From CAZGSG01 sp964528095 (GTDB taxonomy: Bacteria; Bacteroidota; Bacteroidia; Chitinophagales; Chitinophagaceae): DNA of 47,676 nt. The notes under the pieces were generated by a model. It was not told the DNA's origin, searched no databases, and saw only the letters and a program-made list of their open reading frames with translations. Location of the stretch: contig CAZGSG010000009.1 in NCBI GenBank assembly GCA_964528095.1, positions 1 to 47,676 of the forward strand. Direction: 5' to 3'. The position numbers and the translations under genes were made by a program. Each line of letters begins with the position of its first letter. Position 1 is the stretch's first letter. Of this stretch, positions 7,214 to 16,450 are shown one piece after another.

Positions 7214-8590
7214 CTATAATTCTTCCCATACCTGTTTTGCAAATTGTTCCAGCGATGGATCTCTCGCTCCCATCAGTAGCAATACACAATCATTTGAAAA
7301 GTGTGATCGGGCGGCTTGCAGAAATTCATTCCTGTTTTCTACAAAAAATGCATTTTTGTTTTTTTGCTGCAGATCATTGATCAGGTCGTTTGCAGAAATA
7401 TCTTTTACAGCAGTTCCTCCTGCATAAAATATCTCACTCATCCAGATCTCATCCCCGGGTCGTAAGACTTTGGCGATCTCTTCTACAAAATCATTTCGCA
7501 GAAAACGTGTAGGCCCATATCCATGCGGCTGGAACCAGGCAATGACTTTAGATGCTATCGGCTGACATGCTTCAATAGCGGCAGCGCATTTGACCGGATT
7601 ATGCGCATAATCATCGATAAGCCATACCCCTTTCTTATGACCCAATACCTGGTGACGACGGTAAATACCTTCATAATTTTTCAGCGCAGCCGCACAGGTG
7701 TGCAGGTTTACACCCAGTTGAACAGCTACAGCAGTAGCTGCAAGCGCGTTCTCCATATTATGACGTCCCACCACATTCAATGAAAAAGGAACATGGCCGA
7801 TCTCAAAAGATATGGTCAGTCCATTTTGTATAAATCCTGATGCCGTGCAGCCAGCAGCGGATTGACCATCCAGTGAAAAATCCAGCGCAGGGTCAACCGA
7901 AAGACTTGCGGCAAGCGGATGAGAACGGTTGACTATGAATTTCTTGCTATTATTTTTAAATACAGTAAAGACCTCCATCAGCACATCCATTTCCTTATGG
8001 TCTTTATCTACATTCAATAACAACCCGATCTCCGGTTTGTACTCAACGATCGAACCATCGCTTTCGTCAGCTTCTATTACCAGCCAATCCCCGGTCCCCA
8101 CTTTTGCATTACCTATTTTCCCCTGCCGGATGATACTGATCAATCCTGCCCCGCTAATGATGCTTGGCTGGAGACCCGCATATTCGAGTATATCGAACAA
8201 CATGGCACTGGTAGTACTCTTGCCACTTGTGCCACCCACGGCTATTGTCTTTTTACTGGCGGCTATTAATGCCAGCAGTGCCGATCGTTTGATGATCGGG
8301 ATGTTCAGTTGTTTTGCTTTTTGCACCTCGGGTATGGTGTCCTCTACCGCAGTAGAAACTACGATCAGGTCTGTACCGGTTGTAATGCCTTCCCCGTTTT
8401 GTAAGAAGCAGGGAATGGCCTCTGCTTCCAGCTTCTCTTTTATTTCATTGTATTCACCTTCCCTGAAAAAACGGTCACTTCCCGATACATCTTTACCGAT
8501 ACCTTTTAAGTACTGGGCAATAGCGCTCATCCCCGTACCGGCTATGCCGATAAAATAAGGCTTTTGAAAATCGTTTATGGAGGAAATCAT
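7214..8590 (-). CDS. MurC-like Mur ligase (divergent)
   Basis: A 458-residue ATP-dependent ligase of the Mur family. The N-terminal Rossmann domain begins FIGIAGTGMSAIAQYLKGIG with VSGSD, as in MurC; the P-loop is GTSGKSTT (about 119-126) instead of the usual GTHGKTTT; the central EADESDGS and the C-terminal DDYAHNP and FQPHGYGPTR motifs match MurC. It would add L-Ala or a recycled peptide to UDP-MurNAc. It stands alone rather than in a division/cell-wall cluster, so it may be a second MurC paralogue or a functional equivalent of the recycling ligase Mpl. Family certain; substrate not. Confidence 0.8.
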   Translation of the reverse strand: MISSINDFQKPYFIGIAGTGMSAIAQYLKGIGKDVSGSDRFFREGEYNEIKEKLEAEAIPCFLQNGEGITTGTDLIVVSTAVEDTIPEVQKAKQLNIPIIKRSALLALIAASKKTIAVGGTSGKSTTSAMLFDILEYAGLQPSIISGAGLISIIRQGKIGNAKVGTGDWLVIEADESDGSIVEYKPEIGLLLNVDKDHKEMDVLMEVFTVFKNNSKKFIVNRSHPLAASLSVDPALDFSLDGQSAAGCTASGFIQNGLTISFEIGHVPFSLNVVGRHNMENALAATAVAVQLGVNLHTCAAALKNYEGIYRRHQVLGHKKGVWLIDDYAHNPVKCAAAIEACQPIASKVIAWFQPHGYGPTRFLRNDFVEEIAKVLRPGDEIWMSEIFYAGGTAVKDISANDLINDLQQKNKNAFFVENRNEFLQAARSHFSNDCVLLLMGARDPSLEQFAKQVWEEL

Positions 8591-8739
8591 GTTGCAAATA
8601 AACGCAATTACCGGCTAAACAATTCATTTCAGCAGGATAACAATTGAATGAACCGCTTTGGCATTTGATACAGGCATGGCTACCCGATCAATTTGCGGGA
8701 GCGTAATATTGGGGACTAAACCTTATCAATATAACTCAT

Positions 8740-10134
8740 ATGCTTACCAATGACTTTTTAACCGCAGGTAGAGTTACAGACTACCATGCACTTGCCGGCA
8801 AAAAAATTCTTTTTGCCAATTTCCCGGCGGATGGGCATTTTAACCCGCTAACCGGCATTGCCGTTCATTTACAATCCCTGGGTTGCGATATCCGATGGTA
8901 CACATCTGATATCTATGCAGGGAAAATTAAGAAAATGAAGATTCCCCATTACTCTTTGAAAGTTGCCAAAGATGTGAACAGCCAGGTCATTGAATCGATA
9001 TTTCCCGAAAGAGAGCAGATCAAAGGCCAGATCAAAAAATTGAATTTCGATATCATTAATGCATTCATCCTTCGCGGCCCGGAGTACTATGCAGATATTA
9101 TGGAGATCCATAAAGAGTTCCCGTTCGAACTACTCGTATGCGACTGCGCTTTTACCGGTATTCCCTTTATAACTGATAAAATGCACCTGCCTGTACTTTC
9201 CGTTGGCGTATTCCCCCTGATGGAAACATCAAAAGACCTGCCGCCTAACGGTATTGGCATGACGCCCTCTTATAGTGTCGCCGGCAAACTAAAACAAAAC
9301 CTGCTCCGGTATGTGGCTGATACTATTCTTTTTCGCAGGGCCAATAAAATAATGAGGCTGATGATGGAAAAGTATGCGATCGACTATCTTAGCGGTAACG
9401 CATTTGACCTGCTGGTAAAAAAATCAACGCTCTTATTACAAAGCGGTACGCCTGGCTTTGAATACACAAGAACCGATCTTGGAAAAAATGTTCGCTTCAT
9501 TGGTCCGCTACTCCCCTATCAATCCACGAAACAAACCGAAAAATGGTTTGATGAAAGACTAAATACTTTTAAGAAAATAGTATTGGTGACACAGGGAACT
9601 GTGGAAAAGAATACAGAGAAAATAATAGTTCCTGTACTTGAAGCGTTCAAGGATACAGATACATTGGTGATCGCTACAACCGGCGGTACAGGTACTGCCG
9701 ATCTGAAAAAAAGATTCCCGCAAAAGAACCTGATCATTTCTGACTTTATTCCTTTCGCGGACATCATGTCTTATGCAAATGTATATGTAACGAATGGAGG
9801 TTATGGAGGGGTGATGCTTGGCATAGAAAATCAACTGCCTCTTGTTGTTGCCGGTGTACACGAAGGCAAAAATGAGATCAATGCAAGGATCGGTTATTTC
9901 AAGCTGGGTATTAATCTCAAAACGGAATGGCCTAAACCGGCGCAGATCAGGAAAGCCATCGAAAACGTGATCACCGATAAAACGTATCGCCAGAACGTGA
10001 TCAAACTAGGGAAAGAATTTTATACTTATCAGCCATATGAATTATGTGCCAGGTATGTACTCGAAACATTGCACAGGAAAAACCCGCAATACAAATTAAT
10101 ACAGGATAAAAAAGAACAGGCTTCAATAAATTAA
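8740..10134 (+). CDS. GT1-family glycosyltransferase (UGT/MGT-like)
   Basis: A 464-residue GT-B fold enzyme. The N-terminal acceptor domain starts ILFANFPADGHFNPLTGIA, the usual pattern with the catalytic His in the first loop. The C-terminal donor domain contains VTQGTVEKN, VTNGGYGGVMLGIENQLPLV and the GVHEGKNEINARI stretch, which correspond to the UGT/macrolide-type nucleotide-sugar binding site. Acceptor unknown (lipid, carotenoid or small molecule). No biosynthetic partners lie adjacent. A terminator follows. Confidence 0.88.
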   Translation: MLTNDFLTAGRVTDYHALAGKKILFANFPADGHFNPLTGIAVHLQSLGCDIRWYTSDIYAGKIKKMKIPHYSLKVAKDVNSQVIESIFPEREQIKGQIKKLNFDIINAFILRGPEYYADIMEIHKEFPFELLVCDCAFTGIPFITDKMHLPVLSVGVFPLMETSKDLPPNGIGMTPSYSVAGKLKQNLLRYVADTILFRRANKIMRLMMEKYAIDYLSGNAFDLLVKKSTLLLQSGTPGFEYTRTDLGKNVRFIGPLLPYQSTKQTEKWFDERLNTFKKIVLVTQGTVEKNTEKIIVPVLEAFKDTDTLVIATTGGTGTADLKKRFPQKNLIISDFIPFADIMSYANVYVTNGGYGGVMLGIENQLPLVVAGVHEGKNEINARIGYFKLGINLKTEWPKPAQIRKAIENVITDKTYRQNVIKLGKEFYTYQPYELCARYVLETLHRKNPQYKLIQDKKEQASIN

Positions 10135-10184
10135 ACCCTGAAAACATACCAATTACTAAGGACGACAGATCGTGGATTTGCAGT

Positions 10185-10214
10185 GCCCGGGGCTAATACC
10201 GGGCATTCTTTTTT
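10185..10214 (+). terminator. Terminator after the glycosyltransferase
   Basis: Stem GCCCGG (10185-10190) / CCGGGC (10199-10204), 8-base loop, followed by ATTCTTTTTT. Its T-run touches the stop codon of the convergent YdeI-like gene. Confidence 0.8.
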
Positions 10215-10737
10215 ACATTCCTTTTTTCTTTTCATCCTGCAGGTTTCGGATCATCTCGGAAAAATTTATGCTTTTCGCCAGTGCTGACACGGTCTGCGCA
10301 ATCCGTTTGGCCCTGGTGATATCGGTCTTTGCTGAATCGATCCATTTGCTGAAATAACGTTGGTAAGAGCCCGGTATGCTTTTAAAAAACTGCATTGCGG
10401 CGGGTTCATCTTCCAGGCAGTCTATAAAATCCTTATTGAACTCAAACGCTTTCTCATCTTTCTGCAACTGCGCTTTTAGCATAGCGCCATATCTTTTGCC
10501 GATGCCTTTCCGCATTTCCCCATTGATGGCCAGTATAAAACTTCCTCCGCCCATGGGTTGCAGGTAGGCCCCCGTAATTTTGTAATTATCCAGTTTGCCT
10601 TTTACGCGATAACCTTTTCTCACCCCGGGATTGATCTTTTCGGCGATAGCAATGGGAATCTCAATATAGGTCCAGCCTGTTTTTTCACCCTGTTCTTCGA
10701 ACCGGTGCATCGTTGCGGTAAATGAAACGGTTGCCAT
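10213..10737 (-). CDS. DUF1905 / YdeI (OmpD-associated) family protein
   Basis: A 174-residue cytoplasmic protein. Residues about 3-95 match DUF1905 (FTATMHRFEEQGEKTGWTYIEIP, GYRVKGKLD, LAINGEMRKGIGK), and 105-165 match the YdeI bacteriocin/OmpD-associated domain (ALEDEPAA-type stretch, FKSIPGSYQRYFSKWIDSAK, TRAKRI). The biochemical role of this fusion is unknown. Alone on its strand, convergent with the glycosyltransferase. Confidence 0.88.
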   Translation of the reverse strand: MATVSFTATMHRFEEQGEKTGWTYIEIPIAIAEKINPGVRKGYRVKGKLDNYKITGAYLQPMGGGSFILAINGEMRKGIGKRYGAMLKAQLQKDEKAFEFNKDFIDCLEDEPAAMQFFKSIPGSYQRYFSKWIDSAKTDITRAKRIAQTVSALAKSINFSEMIRNLQDEKKKGM

Positions 10738-10868
10738 ACCTGTAAATTTACAAAGTGGGTTAAATATCTCAAAGGTTAAAAGAAATTAAAAAAAGTTGTA
10801 ATACCCCGCTCCGACTTTTATGCTGTGCTTATTTACCTATTTTTATCCTCTATTTACGCGCCCCTTTA

Positions 10869-13277
10869 ATGAATAAAAGACCTGTCTTTCTTTTAAGTTA
10901 TTCCCTTTGTGCTTTCTGCTTTCTATTTTCCGGAGTATTTTGCTATGCACAGCAGGTGCCTGTTACGTTCAGGTTTGTCAATGAGAAAAAGCAACCTGTG
11001 CCATTTACCACTGTCACCGCAACCGACAGGAGTGATAGTTTACATAACATGACCCAGTTGGCAGATAGTAGTGGTGTCGCCATCCTTGTACTTAAGAAGA
11101 GTTCCCAATATAAAATAACAGCCACAGCCATTGGTTATCAGCCAGCGGAAAAAGGAATTACGGTAGAGACGCAAACTAACTTCCTTATACAACTGGAGGC
11201 CGCTGCTAAAACACTGGGCGGCGTTGTCGTTCGATCTTCCAGGCCCTTGATGCGGCAGGAAGATGACAAGACCATCGTGGACCCCGAGAACCTTGCTCAA
11301 AGCTCCACCAGCGGCTATGAGATCATTGAAAAGACACCAGGGCTTTTTGTAGACCAGGACGGTAATATTTATATCAGCAGCACTACTCCTGCCAGTGTTT
11401 ACATCAATGGACGGGAGATGAAAATGAGCGCGGCAGATATTGCCACTATGCTAAAAAGTCTTCCGCCCAATTCAATTGCCAGTATTGAGATAATGCGTAC
11501 GCCTTCGGCCAAATATGATGCATCGGGAAGCGGCGGGATCGTAAATGTGGTCTTAAAAAAGGGGGTGAAAATAGGTTTAACCGGCAGCGTAAACCTGGGC
11601 TGGCAACAGGGCAATTACGGCAACCAGTTCATTGGCGTCAATCTGAATAATAATAACGGGAGAAATACATCTTATATCAACCTCAACTACAGCAAACGAA
11701 ATAGTTATGAACGAATAAAAACCGATCGCCTTTTCGCGGCAGATACAATATTGAACCAGGATGCCTATACAACTTATCCCTCTGATAATTATTACCTCGG
11801 GTACGGTGTTGCAAGGGAATTGACTGATAAATGGGAATTGAGTTATGATGGAAGATTAAGCCTGAATAAGTTTAATAACAATACAGACAATAACAGTATT
11901 ATCCGGAAAATAAGTACGGGTAACATTATCACGGACAATCTGGCAAGGGTGAATAACCAGGGTTCGGGTTCTATGATCAACCAGGGCATCAATGCAAAAT
12001 ACAAGATCGACTCTGCAGGCTCCGAATGGACCACCGATCTTTCTTATACCTATTCACGTAATAACACCGATCAATCCTATACTACCGTTTTTAAAGCACC
12101 GGTCTTCCCGGCTGTGGGTGGTGACGGGAACAGTCTGAATAAAAGAGATTTCTTTTCTGCACAATCCGATCTCGCATGGAAATTACCACGGAAATTTACT
12201 GTAGAGACTGGCATAAAGACTACGCTTTTACAATACAATAGCGTGACCGGGTATTTTAAAGAAGCGGGAGGAACAAGAGTTAAGGATAATGCCCGAACGA
12301 ATACATTTGACTATAAAGAAAATATCAGTTCCCTGTATTTACAGGGTTCGAAAAATATCTCCGGTGTTATCATAAAAGCAGGTGGCCGTGTAGAAAATAC
12401 GTATATGAAAGGGCACCAGCTTATTCCATCCGATACAACCTTCTTTATTCGCCGTACTGATTTTTTCCCCTATGTGTATATCAGTAAGGACCTGATGAAG
12501 ATCGCAGGTTATGAGCTGCGGGCCTACCTCGTATACCGGCGTACAATAAGCAGGCCGGTATACGAACAATTGAATCCCTTTCCCAGGTATGTGGACCAAT
12601 ATCTTTCAGAAGCAGGCAATCCAACTTTGCGGCCACAATTCACTCAAAACTATGAGGCTAATATCAGCGTGGATGAGCGTCCGATTGTGGCAGTAGGTTA
12701 TAATGATACAAAAGATATTTTCACCAATGTCATTTACCAGGCAGATAGCACAAGAAGCCAGGCTTACAGGACCTATGACAATTTAGGCAGCAATAAAGAG
12801 CTCTATGTTCGCGCCCTGGGAGCAATACCGCCGGGCGGCAGGTATTTTTTTGTCCTGGGCACACAGTATAATCATAATTTTTACCAGGGTCTATATGAGA
12901 ATCAGCCTTTATCATTCAAGAGAGGCACCTGGACTTTTTTCACTTACCAAACATTCAAAATAGATAAGCTATCGCAGATCACATTAAATGGATTTGTACG
13001 TTTTAAAGGACAACAACAACTATATGAACTGGGTTCTTTCGGTCAGCTGAACACAAGCATCAACCGCCAGTTATTCCGTAAAAAAGTTCTTCTGACATTG
13101 AGCATGAATGATATATTTTTTACAAGCCGTAATAATTTTGTCATCAACCAGGGCTCTGTAAATGCAAGTGGGTTCAGACAGGCGGACACCCGGCGATTCG
13201 GTATAAATCTGCGATATAATTTTGGGGTTCGTAAAAAAGAAGATGCACAGAATATGTTTAATATTGAAACTCCCTGA
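10869..13277 (+). CDS. TonB-receptor-like outer-membrane barrel (OMP_b-brl_3 type)
   Basis: An 802-residue outer-membrane protein with signal peptide (1-27, ending CYAQ). A carboxypeptidase-regulatory-like beta-sandwich spans about 30-110 (VNEKKQPVPFTTVTATD), a plug domain about 125-230 (VYINGREMKM, IEIMRTPSAKYDASGSGGIV), then a C-terminal barrel ending RRFGINLRYNFG. This layout is typical of the shorter outer membrane beta-barrel family proteins of Bacteroidota, involved in uptake or surface functions. No SusD partner is adjacent. Substrate unknown. Confidence 0.9.
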   Translation: MNKRPVFLLSYSLCAFCFLFSGVFCYAQQVPVTFRFVNEKKQPVPFTTVTATDRSDSLHNMTQLADSSGVAILVLKKSSQYKITATAIGYQPAEKGITVETQTNFLIQLEAAAKTLGGVVVRSSRPLMRQEDDKTIVDPENLAQSSTSGYEIIEKTPGLFVDQDGNIYISSTTPASVYINGREMKMSAADIATMLKSLPPNSIASIEIMRTPSAKYDASGSGGIVNVVLKKGVKIGLTGSVNLGWQQGNYGNQFIGVNLNNNNGRNTSYINLNYSKRNSYERIKTDRLFAADTILNQDAYTTYPSDNYYLGYGVARELTDKWELSYDGRLSLNKFNNNTDNNSIIRKISTGNIITDNLARVNNQGSGSMINQGINAKYKIDSAGSEWTTDLSYTYSRNNTDQSYTTVFKAPVFPAVGGDGNSLNKRDFFSAQSDLAWKLPRKFTVETGIKTTLLQYNSVTGYFKEAGGTRVKDNARTNTFDYKENISSLYLQGSKNISGVIIKAGGRVENTYMKGHQLIPSDTTFFIRRTDFFPYVYISKDLMKIAGYELRAYLVYRRTISRPVYEQLNPFPRYVDQYLSEAGNPTLRPQFTQNYEANISVDERPIVAVGYNDTKDIFTNVIYQADSTRSQAYRTYDNLGSNKELYVRALGAIPPGGRYFFVLGTQYNHNFYQGLYENQPLSFKRGTWTFFTYQTFKIDKLSQITLNGFVRFKGQQQLYELGSFGQLNTSINRQLFRKKVLLTLSMNDIFFTSRNNFVINQGSVNASGFRQADTRRFGINLRYNFGVRKKEDAQNMFNIETP

Positions 13278-13284
13278 TAAAATA

Positions 13285-13362
13285 AATTCAAAAATCAAAA
13301 TGCAAAAACAGACTCCGATCTGCGGAATGCTTTTTTGAATTTTGCATTTTTAATTTTGAATT
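13285..13362. repeat. Dispersed AT-rich palindromic element, copy 1
   Basis: Arms 13285-13307 and 13340-13362 are inverted repeats matching at 21 of 23 positions (AATTCAAAAATCAAAATGC on the left), around a centre containing CTCCGATCTGCGG. It lies between the barrel gene and the sialate esterase gene. Related elements occur at 41977, 42244, 44617 and, degraded, 47037. It may act as a terminator hairpin. Confidence 0.75.
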
Positions 13363-13405
13363 AGAAATACTCTGCATTTTGTAACTTAGTCGGTAAAGCT
13401 TCTGT

Positions 13406-14818
13406 ATGAATTATTTTTTTACCGTAATCGGATTTGTTTTTTCTATTCTTTATTCTTCAACGATCAATGCCGCCATACGGCTGCCGTCAGCTGTTGGCAG
13501 TAATATGGTATTACAACAACAAACTAAAACCAATCTTTGGGGATGGGCGGATCCGGGTGAAAAGATCTTCATCACCTGCTCCTGGAAAAATACAGTTGAC
13601 TCCATCGTTACCGATGGAAATGCAAAATGGAAAATCAGTATTGCCACACCTGCTGCCGGAGGCCCTTATACTATCACATTGAAAGGTTACAATACGATCG
13701 TATTGAATAATATAATGATCGGCGAAGTATGGGTTTGTTCGGGTCAATCCAATATGGAATGGAGCAGTAGAAACGGGGTAAAACAGATCATCGATGAACT
13801 GCCCACCAGTCAAAATGAGAATATCCGTTTATTTCATGTACCCAAGACGACGGCAGCCACAGCACAGGAGAATTGTGCCGGAGAATGGAAAGTGTGCTCA
13901 CCCGAATCATTAAACGGATTTAGCGCGATCGGTTATTTTTTTGCCAAGAAATTACAGAACGAACTGCATGTGCCGATCGGTATCATCAATGCAAGCTGGG
14001 GCGGTACGCCGGCCGAGGCCTGGACCCCGGCAGAAACTGTATCCCAGGATGAGCAATTGAAACAAGCCGCTAAAGCACTCAATCAATCAGCCTGGTGGCC
14101 TACAGGCCCCGGCCTGGCATACAACGCGATGATCCTGCCATTTACCAATTCAACTATCGCCGGCACTATCTGGTACCAGGGAGAAAGCAACACCGCTACT
14201 TCGGCTACGTATAAAAAACTTTTTACCGATATGATCGGTGCCTGGAGAAAGGGTTGGCAAAAAGAATTTCCTTTTTATTATGTACAGATCGCTCCTTTCA
14301 AATATGGTCAAAAAAATATAGGGGCATTATTGCAGGAAGCACAAACCCAATCTCTGTCTTATCCGAATGTGGGAATGGTTGTTATTACAGATCTTGTTGA
14401 TGATACTACAAACATTCATCCGCAAAACAAACTGGACGTTGCCACCAGGCTGGCTAATCTTGCGTTGGCTGAAACATATAAACAAAATATCAGCTCTTAT
14501 AAAAGTCCTTTATTTAAGACCATGGAGATCAGCAAAGGAAAAGCTGCGCTATTCTTTGACAATGCTCCTACAGGATTTATTACAAAAGGTGATAAGAATG
14601 TTACTGGTTTTTATATAGCAGGAGCAGATAAGGTTTTTGTACCGGCAGATGTAAAACTGGAGAAAGACAGGATCATCGTCTCCAGCAAGCAGGTAAAAGA
14701 ACCTATAGCCATCCGGTTTGCATTCAGTAACACCGCCATATCCAATCTTTTCAGCAAGGAAGGACTACCTGTTACTCCATTCAGAACAGATGACTGGGTG
14801 GTTGCTACAGGCAATTAA
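13406..14818 (+). CDS. Sialate O-acetylesterase family protein
   Basis: A 470-residue SGNH/GDSL-type esterase of the SASA family that removes O-acetyl groups from sialic acids or other glycans in the periplasm. Signal peptide about 1-22. N-terminal beta domain with SNMVLQQQ and GWADPGEKI. Catalytic block GQSNMEW (113-119) with nucleophile Ser115; INASWGGTPAEAW (about 194-206); IWYQGESN (255-262); and DTTNIHP with His338 as the likely catalytic base. It stands alone, not in a sialic-acid cluster, so general glycan deacetylation is as likely as sialate specificity. Confidence 0.93.
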   Translation: MNYFFTVIGFVFSILYSSTINAAIRLPSAVGSNMVLQQQTKTNLWGWADPGEKIFITCSWKNTVDSIVTDGNAKWKISIATPAAGGPYTITLKGYNTIVLNNIMIGEVWVCSGQSNMEWSSRNGVKQIIDELPTSQNENIRLFHVPKTTAATAQENCAGEWKVCSPESLNGFSAIGYFFAKKLQNELHVPIGIINASWGGTPAEAWTPAETVSQDEQLKQAAKALNQSAWWPTGPGLAYNAMILPFTNSTIAGTIWYQGESNTATSATYKKLFTDMIGAWRKGWQKEFPFYYVQIAPFKYGQKNIGALLQEAQTQSLSYPNVGMVVITDLVDDTTNIHPQNKLDVATRLANLALAETYKQNISSYKSPLFKTMEISKGKAALFFDNAPTGFITKGDKNVTGFYIAGADKVFVPADVKLEKDRIIVSSKQVKEPIAIRFAFSNTAISNLFSKEGLPVTPFRTDDWVVATGN

Positions 14819-14913
14819 TAAGGTTTATTAATGTAAAGCGAAGTGAATTCCGCTCATGCCTTATGCAATACTGAAGGATTTATTTTTTTCAATTATTTTT
14901 TAGATCCAGGCAA

Positions 14914-15441
14914 TCAGTTTCGGGTAATAGCTGCTGTGCGCAGCACCCTTACTGTTACGATCAATTGCCCTGTATGTCTTTGCAGGTGTTCAGCAGCATG
15001 AAACAGTAATCCCAGCACATTTGTTGGTATTTGTTTACGCCCGATCCCCCTTGGGTCCAGTAGTGTTGTTTCCGGCGTATGTCTTAATTGTTCTATCGCT
15101 TTTTCTACTTGCCTGTTAAATTGTAGTAAGAGATCTTCTACACGTAAAGCGGTATTTACTTTTCCTTCTTTTTCAAGAAAAAGTAGTTGTTCGGTAGAAA
15201 GCGGGCTTTTATTTGCATACGTAAACAATCGGTCAAGAACGCCGGTCATATGTTGCAAATGAAATCCAACCGATGCTACTGCTGCAGGAGTTTCCCATAA
15301 TAGTGTGCCGGGAAAATCTTTCAACTCTTCTTCAACTTCTTCATATGCCTGTAAAATAGCATGCGCAGCAGGCTGCAACAGAGGGGTGATACCCGCCACA
15401 GGACCGCGTTGCCAGAACTCAGGTTGTTTTGCCTTATTCAT
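14914..15441 (-). CDS. DinB-like (DinB_2) domain protein
   Basis: A 175-residue four-helix-bundle protein of the DinB/YfiT superfamily, often metal-dependent thiol-transfer or stress proteins. The metal-binding histidine pattern is visible: GFHLQHMTGVLDRLF (first His pair around residues 57-60) and LLFHAAEHLQRHTGQLI near 145-161 for the others. Monocistronic; the exact reaction is unknown. Confidence 0.85.
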   Translation of the reverse strand: MNKAKQPEFWQRGPVAGITPLLQPAAHAILQAYEEVEEELKDFPGTLLWETPAAVASVGFHLQHMTGVLDRLFTYANKSPLSTEQLLFLEKEGKVNTALRVEDLLLQFNRQVEKAIEQLRHTPETTLLDPRGIGRKQIPTNVLGLLFHAAEHLQRHTGQLIVTVRVLRTAAITRN

Positions 15442-15697
15442 GTAAAAATGAAAATTTAATTAATTTATCCGCTTGTTAAAATAACAAACAGACAGGTCTT
15501 GTTTTAACATAACGATGTTCTTAATTGCCAAAGAAAAGCGCATTTCTCGCTATAAAAGCCTATATTTGCAAAGTTAATTTGAGCGACACGACAATTTGTA
15601 ACTGCACGATATTTTCTGCTACGCATCTCTGCTAATAGATAAGTTAGTCTTTACGCCTCGTTTTTCTCAAAGAATTATTTATTATTTAATTTTTACA
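15442..15697 (+). other. Leader/upstream region of the RRM gene
   Basis: 256 bp without a gene between the divergent DinB and RRM genes. If transcription starts just downstream of the TATATTTG box at 15561, the RRM mRNA has a leader of roughly 120 bases. The leader is pyrimidine-rich and then A/T-rich, which would suit cold-shock-like or auto-regulated translation; that is inference. Confidence 0.4.
15561..15568 (+). promoter_or_regulatory. Candidate -7 box TATATTTG of the RRM gene
   Basis: TATATTTG exactly fits the Bacteroidota sigma-A -7 consensus TAnnTTTG and is followed by GC at the usual position. No good -33 TTTG is visible at the expected spacing, so confidence is moderate. Confidence 0.5.
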
Positions 15698-15991
15698 ATG
15701 AACATTTACGTTTCAAATTTAAGTTACGCAGTACAGGATGAGGATCTGAAAGAGTTTTTCACTGAATATGGTGAAGTTAGCTCTGCAAAAGTAATTATGG
15801 ACAAATACACTAACCGTAGCAAAGGCTTTGGTTTTGTGGAAATGCCCGATGATGCAGCTGCTCAAAAAGCGATTGCTGAGTTAGATGGTGGTATGGTTGA
15901 TGGCCGCGCTATCAAAGTGATGGTTGCAAAACCAAAAGAAGAAAGGACTGAAAGAGGCAACAAGCCTTCTTACACCAACAGCCGCTGGTAA
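15698..15991 (+). CDS. RRM-domain RNA-binding protein
   Basis: A 97-residue protein that is a single RRM plus a short basic tail. RNP2 is IYVSNL (3-8) and RNP1 is KGFGFVEM (42-49), both intact with the aromatic RNA-contact residues. Such stand-alone RRM proteins are abundant in Bacteroidota, where they act as post-transcriptional regulators in a phylum that often lacks Hfq. It is followed by a strong terminator and then a small conserved-looking gene. Confidence 0.95.
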   Translation: MNIYVSNLSYAVQDEDLKEFFTEYGEVSSAKVIMDKYTNRSKGFGFVEMPDDAAAQKAIAELDGGMVDGRAIKVMVAKPKEERTERGNKPSYTNSRW

Positions 15992-16016
15992 TTCTTACTA
16001 AATTGTTACTTTATAC

Positions 16017-16052
16017 AGGGGGGCATATTTTGTGGCTCCCCTTTATTTTTTG
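16017..16052 (+). terminator. Terminator after the RRM gene
   Basis: 8-bp stem with one G-U pair, AGGGGGGC (16017-16024) / GCTCCCCT (16035-16042), followed by TTATTTTTTG. It lies between the RRM gene and the next small gene, whose own start is about 20 bp further on. Confidence 0.8.
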
Positions 16053-16073
16053 TACACTTAAATATGTTGAATT

Positions 16074-16325
16074 ATGACAAATGATTTAATTGAAAAATAC
16101 GTGGCTCCAAGACAGCCAGCTGAAAAAGAAATTAAAATTCATTTCAAAACGCGCAGCACGATTACGGGTATTTTCATAAAAGGCGCTGACTACAATGAAC
16201 TACGGTCAAAGAATTTCTGGCGTATCGTTACGCACGCAAGCATTGATTCATGGAAGAAGACAAAGGATGTAGGTCTTGCGAAGATTTTCAATGGTATGGA
16301 GTTCACAAGATTATCGGAAGATTAA
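16074..16325 (+). CDS. Small hypothetical protein downstream of the RRM gene
   Basis: An 83-residue basic protein with no signal or membrane segment. The middle part (KEIKIHFKTRSTITGIFIKG, about 19-38, then NFWRIV) looks like a short SH3/Sm-like beta barrel. I recall similar small proteins next to RRM genes in this phylum, but the family has no assigned role that I know. Its separation from the RRM gene by a terminator means it depends on read-through or its own promoter. Confidence 0.65.
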   Translation: MTNDLIEKYVAPRQPAEKEIKIHFKTRSTITGIFIKGADYNELRSKNFWRIVTHASIDSWKKTKDVGLAKIFNGMEFTRLSED

Positions 16326-16395
16326 TCACCTTACTATAAATACGATCCCGGTTATTTAAAGAATAACAGCCTTTACTACAAACCAGGATCCCAAT

Positions 16396-16434
16396 AAAAA
16401 AACCTCCGGTATTTTACCAGAGGTTTTTAATTTT
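16396..16434. terminator. Bidirectional terminator
   Basis: Stem AACCTC (16401-16406) / GAGGTT (16420-16425), extended by A-run on the left and T-run on the right, so it can stop transcription from both the small gene and the convergent DsbA-like gene. Confidence 0.8.
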
Positions 16435-16450
16435 ATTACATGCCTTTCGC

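Noticed and set aside
7929..8558. 209-codon plus-strand frame within the Mur ligase gene
   Set aside because: Antisense shadow; the minus-strand protein has clear Mur motifs across the same bases.
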